Source of the DNA: JBMYQA01 sp049600855
GTDB lineage: Bacteria > Bacteroidota > Bacteroidia > Cytophagales > Flammeovirgaceae
Length of the DNA stretch: 15,323 nt
Assembly: GCA_049600855.1 (NCBI GenBank)
Contig: JBMYQA010000130.1
Coordinates: forward strand, 1-15,323
Reading direction: 5' to 3'
Made by a program: the position numbers and the translations under genes. Each line of letters begins with the position of its first letter. The first letter of the stretch is position 1. This document shows positions 8,429-14,005 of this stretch, one piece after another. The notes below the pieces were generated by a model that ran no database searches, was not told the origin of the DNA, and worked only from the letters and a program-made list of their open reading frames with translations.

Positions 8429-9169
8429 TTAGATGTAGTTTGCTGTTAAATAATGTGGACTCCAAGGCCCAGAAATGGTGAGTGAAAGCTGTGGAAATTG
8501 ACTGGCTAATAGTTGTGAAAGCTGAGTTTTGAATGACGCTACTTCACAAAGTGGTAAGGCAATGATTGTTTTTCCTGACTCATCGAGCTTAGTCACAGAG
8601 GTAATCGACCATGCTTGAAGTTGTTCTTGCAATTGATGGAATTGTGTTAATTGCTGTTGGCGCAATTGGTAACGTTGATAGCGTTTTTTAAAAAAGACTG
8701 TACCAGAACTGGAAGCTTCTTGTGGAACGGTTTGCGCTTTAGCGAGTTGAATCTGAAACTCACATAAGCCCGCTAGTTGTGTACAAGCCAGTTGGAGTTT
8801 GTGATCATATTCAGCTAAAAAATTGAGAGCTGCTGTTTTTGTTGAAAAAACCATTGCATAGCGAAAGGGTAAAAAACAATGTTCATTTAACAATTGCTGT
8901 TGCGTGGATTGATGTTCTTTTAAGTAGTTCGCTAACTGCTTCGTATCAGAAGTTTGTTGGGTTGAATCTATTGTACTCAGGTTAAAAAGAGACTGATATC
9001 CCAAGGTGGATATGCTGGAGTAAGCTAAGGAAAATGCATTATGAAAAGGCAAGTAGTGTACCACTTGTTGCGCAATGCCTTCAATGGCAGGAGTATGCTG
9101 TTTGGCTACAATGCCATAGGCATAAATATACGATTCATTCTGCTTTTGGGAGTTGTTTAAGCTCTTCAT
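8429..9169 (-). CDS. gvpL: Gas vesicle protein GvpF/GvpL family, third copy
   Basis: The 246-residue protein has the family's N-terminal strand YIYAYGIV (residues 14-21), the mid-protein motif in the altered form LPFRYAMVFS (100-109, where paralogs have LPIKFG), and the C-terminal GPWSPHYL (234-241). GvpF and GvpL are accessory and minor structural proteins; GvpF-type proteins bind GvpA-like subunits early in assembly. This is the most divergent of the three copies here, so it may have a specialised partner. A Gln-rich segment lies around residues 170-190. The ATG at 9169 sits 35 bp inside gvpS. No later ATG, GTG or TTG precedes the conserved YIYAYGIV strand, so the overlap is probably real. 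Confidence 0.85.
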   Translation of the reverse strand: MKSLNNSQKQNESYIYAYGIVAKQHTPAIEGIAQQVVHYLPFHNAFSLAYSSISTLGYQSLFNLSTIDSTQQTSDTKQLANYLKEHQSTQQQLLNEHCFLPFRYAMVFSTKTAALNFLAEYDHKLQLACTQLAGLCEFQIQLAKAQTVPQEASSSGTVFFKKRYQRYQLRQQQLTQFHQLQEQLQAWSITSVTKLDESGKTIIALPLCEVASFKTQLSQLLASQFPQLSLTISGPWSPHYLTANYI

Positions 9170-9347
9170 AACGATTCATTGAGATTAACAAAAGTCTCAG
9201 TTCACAATAAACTAGATCAACATCTGCCACAGAAAGTACTAAGTCGCCTGCAATCACCACTCCATGATGTAGCAAGCGATCAATCACTTCTGATAGTGAT
9301 GATGTTTCGGGGTCGATAAATTTAACTTGCTGTGTTGTCTGTTTCAT
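9135..9347 (-). CDS. gvpS: Gas vesicle GvpA-like minor protein, GvpS type
   Basis: This 70-residue protein belongs to the GvpA/J/M/S family: SLSEVIDRLLHHGVVIAGDL, then LSVADVDLVYCELRLLLISM. The DLVY...LR.L.. pattern in the second half resembles GvpS of Bacillus megaterium more than GvpA or GvpJ, which have IELL at that place. Members of this class are minor shell or nucleation components. It overlaps gvpL2 upstream by 26 bp and gvpL3 downstream by 35 bp, so all three are likely translated in a coupled way. The ATG at 9347 gives the usual short N-terminal tail before the helix. The assignment to S rather than J or M is by eye. Confidence 0.8.
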   Translation of the reverse strand: MKQTTQQVKFIDPETSSLSEVIDRLLHHGVVIAGDLVLSVADVDLVYCELRLLLISMNRYEELKQLPKAE

Positions 9348-10128
9348 AATGATCTACAAAGTGATAACTTGGTAAAGGGCCGTGAACAATAAGCTCAATG
9401 CCCATTAATTTTAATGCCGCAACCATATCGTTGATGGTTTGTAAGAATAATTCACGGTTAGGGGTTAACAGGAGTATGGCTTGATGGAGTAGCATTTTTT
9501 TATCGGTGCGTTGCGGGTTGATGGTCGTCATTGCCGTTGAAAATTGTTGAATTCGATCGATCAATTGTTGAATCATTTCAATTTGTTTATTTCGGAAAAG
9601 TTGTGTCTTTTGCTTTTGATATTTTTTTTGGAGCAGATAAGCCATGCCTTTACTGGCATGGGCGAGCTGCTGCTCAATGGCTGCAAGTTCTGGAAAAGCA
9701 GCGCCATCAGGTATATCTGCACTTGGATCTATATGAGCTTTTAAACTCCATTCTTCTTGGTTTTCCAAAAACGCTAATTGTTTATGAAAACGGTCTTGTT
9801 GGTCTTGCAATTCCTGATAGAGGGCTTCTTTGGAAGAGAAAAATGCACCGAGTTTAATGGGAATCACAGTGCCCAATTCACTGAGCGTACACAAGAGCTG
9901 ATCATGTGCAATGGCTTGAGTGGTTAACCAATCCATGTCGTTCCCCAAAGATTCCAAATCACTAGATGCGGGTACCGAAACCCATTTGCCAATGCCAATT
10001 AAAGTATCGGTACTAATGAATTCGATAGCTTCCAATGGACTTGTCCGCAACTCAGCCAAATATTGCTTTTGGGTTACACCAACTAAGCTCACTAACTGAT
10101 GAGTTGCTGATAATATGTGTGTTTCCAT
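9322..10128 (-). CDS. gvpL: Gas vesicle protein GvpF/GvpL family, second copy
   Basis: The 268-residue protein shows the family motif VIPIKLGAFF (residues 88-97) and the C-terminal GPLPSYHF (about 250-257), with a helical, charged middle that includes KKYQKQKTQL. The N-terminal strand is less typical than in gvpF. GvpL-type proteins are accessory factors that contact several other Gvp proteins during assembly. The ATG is 6 nt after the gvpG stop. The 3' end runs 26 bp into gvpS. The protein is somewhat longer than its two paralogs here. Confidence 0.87.
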   Translation of the reverse strand: METHILSATHQLVSLVGVTQKQYLAELRTSPLEAIEFISTDTLIGIGKWVSVPASSDLESLGNDMDWLTTQAIAHDQLLCTLSELGTVIPIKLGAFFSSKEALYQELQDQQDRFHKQLAFLENQEEWSLKAHIDPSADIPDGAAFPELAAIEQQLAHASKGMAYLLQKKYQKQKTQLFRNKQIEMIQQLIDRIQQFSTAMTTINPQRTDKKMLLHQAILLLTPNRELFLQTINDMVAALKLMGIELIVHGPLPSYHFVDHYETDNTAS

Positions 10129-10134
10129 ACCTAA

Positions 10135-10362
10135 TTATTGATTAGCTTGAATCTCATCTAAACGATCTAACAAAATTTCTTCTTCTTGCTCGTATTCTTC
10201 CTCTGTAATTTCACCTTCTTCCAATTTGTATTGCAGTAGCATTAATGCTTCCTTAATGGTATCAGGATTGTAAATCTCATCATACGCACGATCGTGTATG
10301 GTTTCCAAGACCTTAAAAATTCCCTTTGCAGAAGCTTTAAAAATGTTATCAAGTATAAACAT
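10135..10362 (-). CDS. gvpG: Gas vesicle protein GvpG
   Basis: With the start at ATG 10362 the protein has 75 residues, a normal GvpG length, and opens with the family's typical MFILDNIFKASAKGIFKV. The acidic C-terminal half contains LEEGEITEEEYEQEEEILL, the strongest GvpG signature. An upstream in-frame ATG at 10407 would add 15 residues and overlap gvpF by 35 bp; I prefer the inner start because family members begin at this hydrophobic segment and because it leaves an 11-bp spacing after the gvpF stop. A GGGAGAG lies upstream, overlapping the end of gvpF. GvpG is a small accessory protein in assembly that acts with GvpF/L proteins. Confidence 0.9.
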   Translation of the reverse strand: MFILDNIFKASAKGIFKVLETIHDRAYDEIYNPDTIKEALMLLQYKLEEGEITEEEYEQEEEILLDRLDEIQANQ

Positions 10363-10372
10363 ATGGATGGAT

Positions 10373-11134
10373 TTAACTCTCCCAAGATTCAAGGTGAATG
10401 TCTGCATTCACAAAACTATATGGCGCCAGCGGCCCAATGTATTTGTACTTAAAGCGGTTGCCGGTTTGTGTAGCCAATTCGTTTAATAATAAATCAAACT
10501 CTTTTTCTCTTCCTGTACTCACTAAAAAAGCGCCATTTAATACCATTTGTTCGCCAACGAGTTGGTTGTGTTTCGCATCTACTGAAATGGAGGCCAACTG
10601 CTGAAATAAATCCATGACTTCATCCTGCTTCTTTTTTTCTAGTGCCCGTTCTACCATTTTCCCTAACTCAATCATAGAAGACGGATGACCATTGTCTCCT
10701 ATTTCTACTTTTAAAGATTGAATTTCAGGATTTTCCTGAAGCACTTCATCATAAATGCTGCGCATATCGTTCCACCATACTTTCACACAAAGCTCAATGC
10801 GATCTGTCAGCCAATCTAAATTACGCTTAAACTTGTCGTAGTGATTTAAGAGTAAGTTCTGAATCTCTGCTTGATTTTCGACGAGTGAGCCAAATTTTAT
10901 GGGCAAAATGGTTTGTTGCTCCATGATGCTTTCCAACACACGTTGATGCGCCAAGAGGTTTTTTCTACTGCTTCTGACGGTTTGGTGAGTGGCAGATTCA
11001 TAATGGCTCACCACAATGGCTAGTTCATCTAAGCCCATGGTAAAAACCTCAGCTCCTTGGAGTCCAATTGTCCCAAAGTGCTGGTCATGTTGACTTTTAA
11101 TAATCCCATAAATGTATTTTCCTGATATGCTCAT
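10373..11134 (-). CDS. gvpF: Gas vesicle protein GvpF (GvpF/GvpL family, first copy)
   Basis: The 253-residue protein is the most typical family member here: KYIYGII at the N-terminus (residues 6-12), LPIKFGSLV (77-85) and GPLAPYSFV near the C-terminus (about 234-242), with a charged helical middle. GvpF proteins bind the aggregation-prone GvpA shell protein and help start vesicle assembly. ATG 11134 is chosen; a TTG three codons upstream (11143) is possible but gives only three extra residues. It follows a 44-codon small ORF by 23 bp and precedes gvpG by 10 bp. Confidence 0.92.
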   Translation of the reverse strand: MSISGKYIYGIIKSQHDQHFGTIGLQGAEVFTMGLDELAIVVSHYESATHQTVRSSRKNLLAHQRVLESIMEQQTILPIKFGSLVENQAEIQNLLLNHYDKFKRNLDWLTDRIELCVKVWWNDMRSIYDEVLQENPEIQSLKVEIGDNGHPSSMIELGKMVERALEKKKQDEVMDLFQQLASISVDAKHNQLVGEQMVLNGAFLVSTGREKEFDLLLNELATQTGNRFKYKYIGPLAPYSFVNADIHLESWES

Positions 11135-11157
11135 AGTATTCAACGTTATAAAGGTGG

Positions 11158-11292
11158 TTAGTAGTAGAGTAATATTAAGTTTGAGATAAGCTGTTCCAAG
11201 TATATTCTCGCCTGAATCAACTTCAATTCGCTGGAATGTTGTTCCTGCACTTTCGTATCAAATTTACGTGTGTGTCCCTGATTCATCTCCAT
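11158..11292 (-). CDS. Putative 44-residue small protein inside the gas vesicle operon
   Basis: This frame starts at ATG 11292, 6 nt after the gvpJ stop (TGA 11301-11299), and ends at TAA 11160-11158, before gvpF. It fills nearly the whole 155-bp gap. The product is 44 residues with a polar first half (MEMNQGHTRKFDTKVQEQH) and a second half that could form an amphipathic or hydrophobic helix (LKLIQARIYLEQLISNLILL, ending in two Tyr). I recognise no family. Its fit to the gap, direction and spacing matches the rest of the operon, which is the main support; without it this would be the largest gap in the operon. A second ATG lies two codons in. It could be a non-coding spacer with a chance open frame. 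Confidence 0.45.
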   Translation of the reverse strand: MEMNQGHTRKFDTKVQEQHSSELKLIQARIYLEQLISNLILLYY

Positions 11293-11298
11293 CACAAA

Positions 11299-11619
11299 TC
11301 ATTTTCCATTTAGCTGTTGTAACTTTTCTTCTAGCTGTTGGATGCGTTGATTGAGTAGCTCACTTTGTGCCTCAAGCGCTTGATGCTTGGCGGTAGTTGA
11401 CAAGTACGGATCCGTTTCCCACCAATTGATGCCGATTTCTTTTGCTTTATCTACTGAAGATACTAACAAGCGAAGTTTAATACTGATTAATTCAATATCT
11501 GCAATGCTAATTTTAATATCTCCGGCAATAACAATCCCTTTGTCTAATACTCGCTCTAAGATATCTGCTAGATTAGTCGCCGCAGTGGCGTGGTTAATAG
11601 TTGGACGATGATTATTCAT
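11299..11619 (-). CDS. gvpJ: Gas vesicle GvpA-like protein, GvpJ type
   Basis: The 106-residue protein has the GvpA-family core NLADILERVLDKGIVIAGDI, then ISIADIELISIKLRLLVSS, followed by the J-type extension VDKAKEIGINWWETDPYLS. A coiled-coil tail (ALEAQSELLNQRIQQLEEKL) ends the protein. The WWETDP segment and coiled-coil tail closely resemble Bacillus megaterium GvpJ as I remember it. GvpJ is a minor, essential shell-related protein thought to act at nucleation or at the conical tips. The ATG at 11619 leaves a short N-terminal tail. It lies between the coiled-coil gene and the 44-codon small ORF. Confidence 0.9.
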   Translation of the reverse strand: MNNHRPTINHATAATNLADILERVLDKGIVIAGDIKISIADIELISIKLRLLVSSVDKAKEIGINWWETDPYLSTTAKHQALEAQSELLNQRIQQLEEKLQQLNGK

Positions 11620-11661
11620 AGGGTAAAAAGTTTGTAGAAAGCAAAAGCTTTTAATTTAGAG

Positions 11662-11976
11662 TTAGTAGTTAATGACTTGAGTTTGCCAAGAGTGCTGTTG
11701 TTGCTCGTTGTTTTTTTGTGCAGCTTTAGATTGAATACCAATTTTTTCTTCTACCTGGATAATCGCCTCCTCTATGGATCGCAATTGATTCAGCTTGACT
11801 TGCAGCTGATCTTGTATGCGTTTCGTTTCCGTGATAATTCTGTTTTGCTCTCGCTTCAATAGATAGATTTCGAGATTCAGCGCAGATTTATCTGAGGGCA
11901 TTGCTCGTTTTTTAACCTTTTGGAGCGTTCTAATGTGGCGTAAGCCTTTAGGATGATGTTGATTTTCCATATGCAT
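11662..11976 (-). CDS. Coiled-coil gas vesicle operon protein, possibly GvpV-like
   Basis: The 104-residue protein (102 if it starts at the second ATG, 11970) has a basic N-terminus with GLRHIRTLQKVKKRA, then LNLEIYLLKREQNRIITETK and a long charged coiled coil up to IIQVEEKIG. A Gln/Asn-rich tail follows. Position between gvpN and gvpJ and the layout of a short basic region, an EIYLL-type helix and a coiled coil recall the GvpV proteins of cyanobacteria, whose function is unknown. I make that match from memory and without alignment, so no symbol is given. It has no membrane segment. The gene is 42 bp upstream of gvpJ and 25 bp downstream of gvpN. Confidence 0.7.
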   Translation of the reverse strand: MHMENQHHPKGLRHIRTLQKVKKRAMPSDKSALNLEIYLLKREQNRIITETKRIQDQLQVKLNQLRSIEEAIIQVEEKIGIQSKAAQKNNEQQQHSWQTQVINY

Positions 11977-12001
11977 TTAGAAGTTGTGATGAAGTATTAA
12001 G

Positions 12002-12940
12002 CTAAGCGACATCAATCGTTTTTCGAAACTCTGAAAGTTCCTTTTCAATGAGCTCAACAATGATTTTCCGAATTCGGTCTTGGTTAGTTTTGGAACCCAC
12101 TCTGGAAGTTTCAGAGGCTAAAATATCTTGACACACGGTGGTAAATACCTTACGATCTTCGAAAGGCGATAAGCGATAGGCTTGCATCGCACGTGCGATC
12201 ATGATGCAGCCGCGTACGGTTGGAGAAAATTCACATTTCCCAGTGGCGCGTAGGCCACGCACAATGTTGACAATATATTCTGCACCTAATTTGGATAAAC
12301 CCGATTTGGCTTTGGTAATGCTGACTTCTGTCTCAAAGTCAAAATAATCCAAATCCAAGGTGACCATTCGATCGCGCAAAGCATCTTGACTTCGGTAAAC
12401 TCCCGCATACTCTTCGGGGTTGCTCGTGAAGATTGCCACAAAGTTTGGGTGCGAAGTGATGTAGGAGTTGCCATCATTTACCGACATGGGAAGATTGAGT
12501 AACCCTTCTTCCAAAATACTTAATAACACATTATTGGCTTCAGGTTTAGAGCGTGTAAACTCATCGTAAATCATGGTAAAACCATTACGCACAGCTACGG
12601 TAAGTTTGTTGTCTACCCAATACTTGGTGGTTTCTTCTTCCTTTTTTAGTACGGATGAGATGTAATTATCAACTACTTTTTTGGTTTTATAGCCATTTTC
12701 ACTACCAATTAAGCTTGAAGAGGTAAATGCTTCATCGCCGTGAATCAGTACCATGGGGTTGCCGAGTTGACTGGCAATATGTTTGGCTAATGTCGTTTTT
12801 CCCGTACCAGCAGGCCCCCTAAAATGAATGGCATATCCAGCCTTGATATACATGAGTGCCCGATTGGTCAGATCCTGTATATAGGCAGAATTTACGAAGT
12901 TTTTGAGTGGCTGAGGTGTAAGTAAGGTATTTTCATTCAT
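12002..12940 (-). CDS. gvpN: Gas vesicle AAA+ ATPase GvpN
   Basis: This 312-residue MoxR-like AAA+ ATPase has Walker A GPAGTGKT (residues 42-49), Walker B TMIYDE (122-127), a sensor-type FTSNPEEYAGV (171-181) and a downstream ALRDRMV with candidate arginine-finger residues (189, 191). The length and the FTSNPEEYAG segment are typical of GvpN. GvpN is needed for gas vesicles to grow to full size, and in cyanobacteria it usually lies next to gvpC, as it does here. The ATG at 12940 is taken; it precedes the conserved region by a short leader. The protein ends at a normal family length with no broken motifs. Confidence 0.95.
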   Translation of the reverse strand: MNENTLLTPQPLKNFVNSAYIQDLTNRALMYIKAGYAIHFRGPAGTGKTTLAKHIASQLGNPMVLIHGDEAFTSSSLIGSENGYKTKKVVDNYISSVLKKEEETTKYWVDNKLTVAVRNGFTMIYDEFTRSKPEANNVLLSILEEGLLNLPMSVNDGNSYITSHPNFVAIFTSNPEEYAGVYRSQDALRDRMVTLDLDYFDFETEVSITKAKSGLSKLGAEYIVNIVRGLRATGKCEFSPTVRGCIMIARAMQAYRLSPFEDRKVFTTVCQDILASETSRVGSKTNQDRIRKIIVELIEKELSEFRKTIDVA

Positions 12941-13008
12941 TCTTCAAGAAGTTTGGTAGTTGAATCGAAGGGTACAGTGAAGACTAAAGTCATGAAAACG
13001 CTGCAGTA

Positions 13009-13485
13009 CTAAGCCGTTCTTTTTAAGAGTTGCGATACGGATTCTTGGATATACCCAAGGTGTTCCAGACGATGTTGCCTGTCTTTTTCACATTGGGATT
13101 CAAAATGTTCAATAAAAGATTGCAGGTTATCCTCAACCGTTTTTTGTAAATTATTAATCCAGTACAAACGTTCTACGCGACTCTTTTCAGTCATTTCCTT
13201 AAACGCATGCATCTCGGCAATGCGAGAATCGCGTGCGGCCAGTAAATCACTTTTAACCAGTTCAAATGCTTGAATTCGATTCTGCTTGATTTGCATCAAC
13301 AGGTGCTCTTTTTGTCTTTCAGGCTGTTTGCGTACAGTCCGTGATGAGCTTGTGTTACTCCTTCGACTTTGACCTCGTTTAGAAGAAGTGGGAGTTTTGG
13401 CTTTCAAGTCATTCAAATTTTGTTTGACTTGCTTTAGCTCCTTTTCAAGCTCATTTATTGTTTTAGAAGATTTCTTTGCTGCCAT
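13009..13485 (-). CDS. gvpC: GvpC-like gas vesicle protein with 33-residue repeats
   Basis: The 158-residue protein has a charged N-terminal helix, a Ser/Arg/Lys-rich linker (about residues 29-58, with SSKRGQSRRSNTSSSR) and a long helical C-terminal part. In that part arginines at residues 70, 103 and 136 are spaced exactly 33 apart and start segments RIQAFELVK, RVERLYWI and RQHRLEHLG. Units 1 and 2 also share Phe at unit position 26 and Glu-Lys at 31-32; units 2 and 3 share R..RL and Q(K/E)(T/S)V. A 33-residue period is the hallmark of cyanobacterial GvpC, which binds the outside of the GvpA shell and stiffens it. Position between gvpA and gvpN also matches gvpC. ATG 13485 is chosen over a TTG three codons upstream. 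The basic linker is not typical of GvpC. Confidence 0.65.
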   Translation of the reverse strand: MAAKKSSKTINELEKELKQVKQNLNDLKAKTPTSSKRGQSRRSNTSSSRTVRKQPERQKEHLLMQIKQNRIQAFELVKSDLLAARDSRIAEMHAFKEMTEKSRVERLYWINNLQKTVEDNLQSFIEHFESQCEKDRQHRLEHLGYIQESVSQLLKRTA

Positions 13486-13563
13486 TTCATACAATTCTTT
13501 AGAAGAAATAAAAAAAAGGGATTTTAGGATTTACTTCAATGAAAGGCATGTTCATAACTTTGG

Positions 13564-13582
13564 TAGTGAGTTCACTTCACTA
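13564..13582. promoter_or_regulatory. Hairpin just after gvpA
   Basis: TAGTGA (13564-13569) and TCACTA (13577-13582) form a 6-bp stem with a 7-nt loop, 12 nt beyond the gvpA stop codon on the minus strand. No U tract follows directly, so it is not a classic terminator. It could trim downstream expression or protect the 3' end of an abundant gvpA message, since the shell protein is needed in large excess. It is a candidate only. Confidence 0.35.
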
Positions 13583-13594
13583 GATCAAGTTGCG

Positions 13595-13801
13595 CTAGGC
13601 AATGCGGGCTGTTAAACCGATTGCTTCTGCATACTTGAGGTACGTTTCTACAGATGCTACGACTACCCTTGCTTCAACGGCGAGTAATTCAATACCCACT
13701 AAAGAAACGCGAGCCCATGCATCAATAACAATTCCTTTATCTAGAACGCGATCAACTACTTCTGCTAAACTAGAGGATGCCATGTTTTTTTCGATTGCCA
13801 T
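13595..13801 (-). CDS. gvpA: Major gas vesicle shell protein GvpA
   Basis: The 68-residue protein is an unmistakable GvpA: SSSLAEVVDRVLDKGIVIDA, then WARVSLVGIELLAVEARVVV and ASVETYLKYAEAIGL. It forms the ribs of the gas-permeable, hollow protein wall that gives cells buoyancy. Only one copy is in the window. The C-terminal tail (TARIA) is slightly shorter than in many homologs. The ATG at 13801 is standard, with a weak GAAAG a few bases upstream. It is the first gene of the operon, 204 bp from the divergent bilin reductase gene, and its leader includes a run of ten T (A on the given strand, 13826-13835). Confidence 0.98.
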   Translation of the reverse strand: MAIEKNMASSSLAEVVDRVLDKGIVIDAWARVSLVGIELLAVEARVVVASVETYLKYAEAIGLTARIA

Positions 13802-13946
13802 ATCACTTTCAGTTTTTGATGATTGAAAAAAAAAATTGTTAATCGAATCTATTTAAAATCGGACGTATTTATGTGCTTCTATTCCACTTAAATCCGAAAA
13901 TTGAGTAGTGCTTGTCAGCTAAATTAAGTAAGCGTACCCCTGCTAA

Positions 13947-13964
13947 TTGAGTGAATCTACTCAA
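13947..13964. repeat. Inverted repeat, candidate operator (TTGAGT-N6-ACTCAA)
   Basis: TTGAGT (13947-13952) and ACTCAA (13959-13964) are perfect 6-bp arms around a 6-nt spacer, 18 bp overall. Another TTGAGT lies 46 bp upstream (13901-13906), extended to TTGAGTAG, which is complementary to CTACTCAA at 13957-13964. Such a dyad suits a dimeric regulator, for example a NarL/LuxR-type response regulator, but no binding protein is identified. Confidence 0.5.
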
Positions 13965-13968
13965 GGTG

Positions 13969-13991
13969 AACTAGGGTTATTTTGCCTAGTT
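13969..13991. repeat. Inverted repeat upstream of the bilin reductase gene
   Basis: AACTAGG (13969-13975) and CCTAGTT (13985-13991) are perfect 7-bp arms with a 9-nt spacer, ending 14 bp before the ATG at 14006. It could be an operator or, if transcribed, an mRNA hairpin close enough to the start codon to affect translation. It is not followed by a T run, so it is unlikely to be a terminator. Confidence 0.5.
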
Positions 13992-14005
13992 TCGTCAATA
14001 GTTAA

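Larger units (their letters stand above)
8086..13801 (-). other. Gas vesicle operon gvpA-C-N-V?-J-smORF-F-G-L-S-L-K
   Basis: Twelve genes run in one direction with small gaps. Several pairs overlap (gvpL2/gvpS by 26 bp, gvpS/gvpL3 by 35 bp), and others are 1-14 bp apart. The largest internal gaps are 109 bp between gvpA and the gvpC-like gene and 68 bp before gvpN. I see no strong internal terminator. The simplest reading is a single transcript from the promoter region upstream of gvpA, with translational coupling in the distal half. All the widely conserved classes (A, N, F/L, G, J, S, K) are present, so the set looks complete enough to build gas vesicles. Confidence 0.85.
13802..14005. promoter_or_regulatory. 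Shared divergent promoter region of gvpA and the bilin reductase gene
   Basis: This 204-bp gap must carry the start signals for the gas vesicle operon (leftward) and for the bilin reductase gene (rightward). It holds a ten-base A run at 13826-13835, TTGAGT half-sites at 13901-13906 and 13947-13952, an ACTCAA at 13959-13964, and a second inverted repeat at 13969-13991. I cannot place a clear Bacteroidota -33/-7 promoter; TAATTTAG on the minus strand (13926-13919) is one base off the TAnnTTTG -7 element but lacks a good -33 partner. Shared regulation of the two sides is inferred from the layout. Confidence 0.6.

Noticed and set aside
10363..10407. Longer gvpG start at ATG 10407
   Set aside because: It would add 15 residues absent from typical GvpG proteins and overlap gvpF; the inner ATG 10362 starts at the conserved MFILDN segment.
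11387..11611. Open frame on the plus strand opposite gvpJ (a similar one lies opposite gvpA at 13602-13826)
   Set aside because: Both are mirror frames of strongly conserved GvpA-family genes; repeated antisense openness follows from their codon use.
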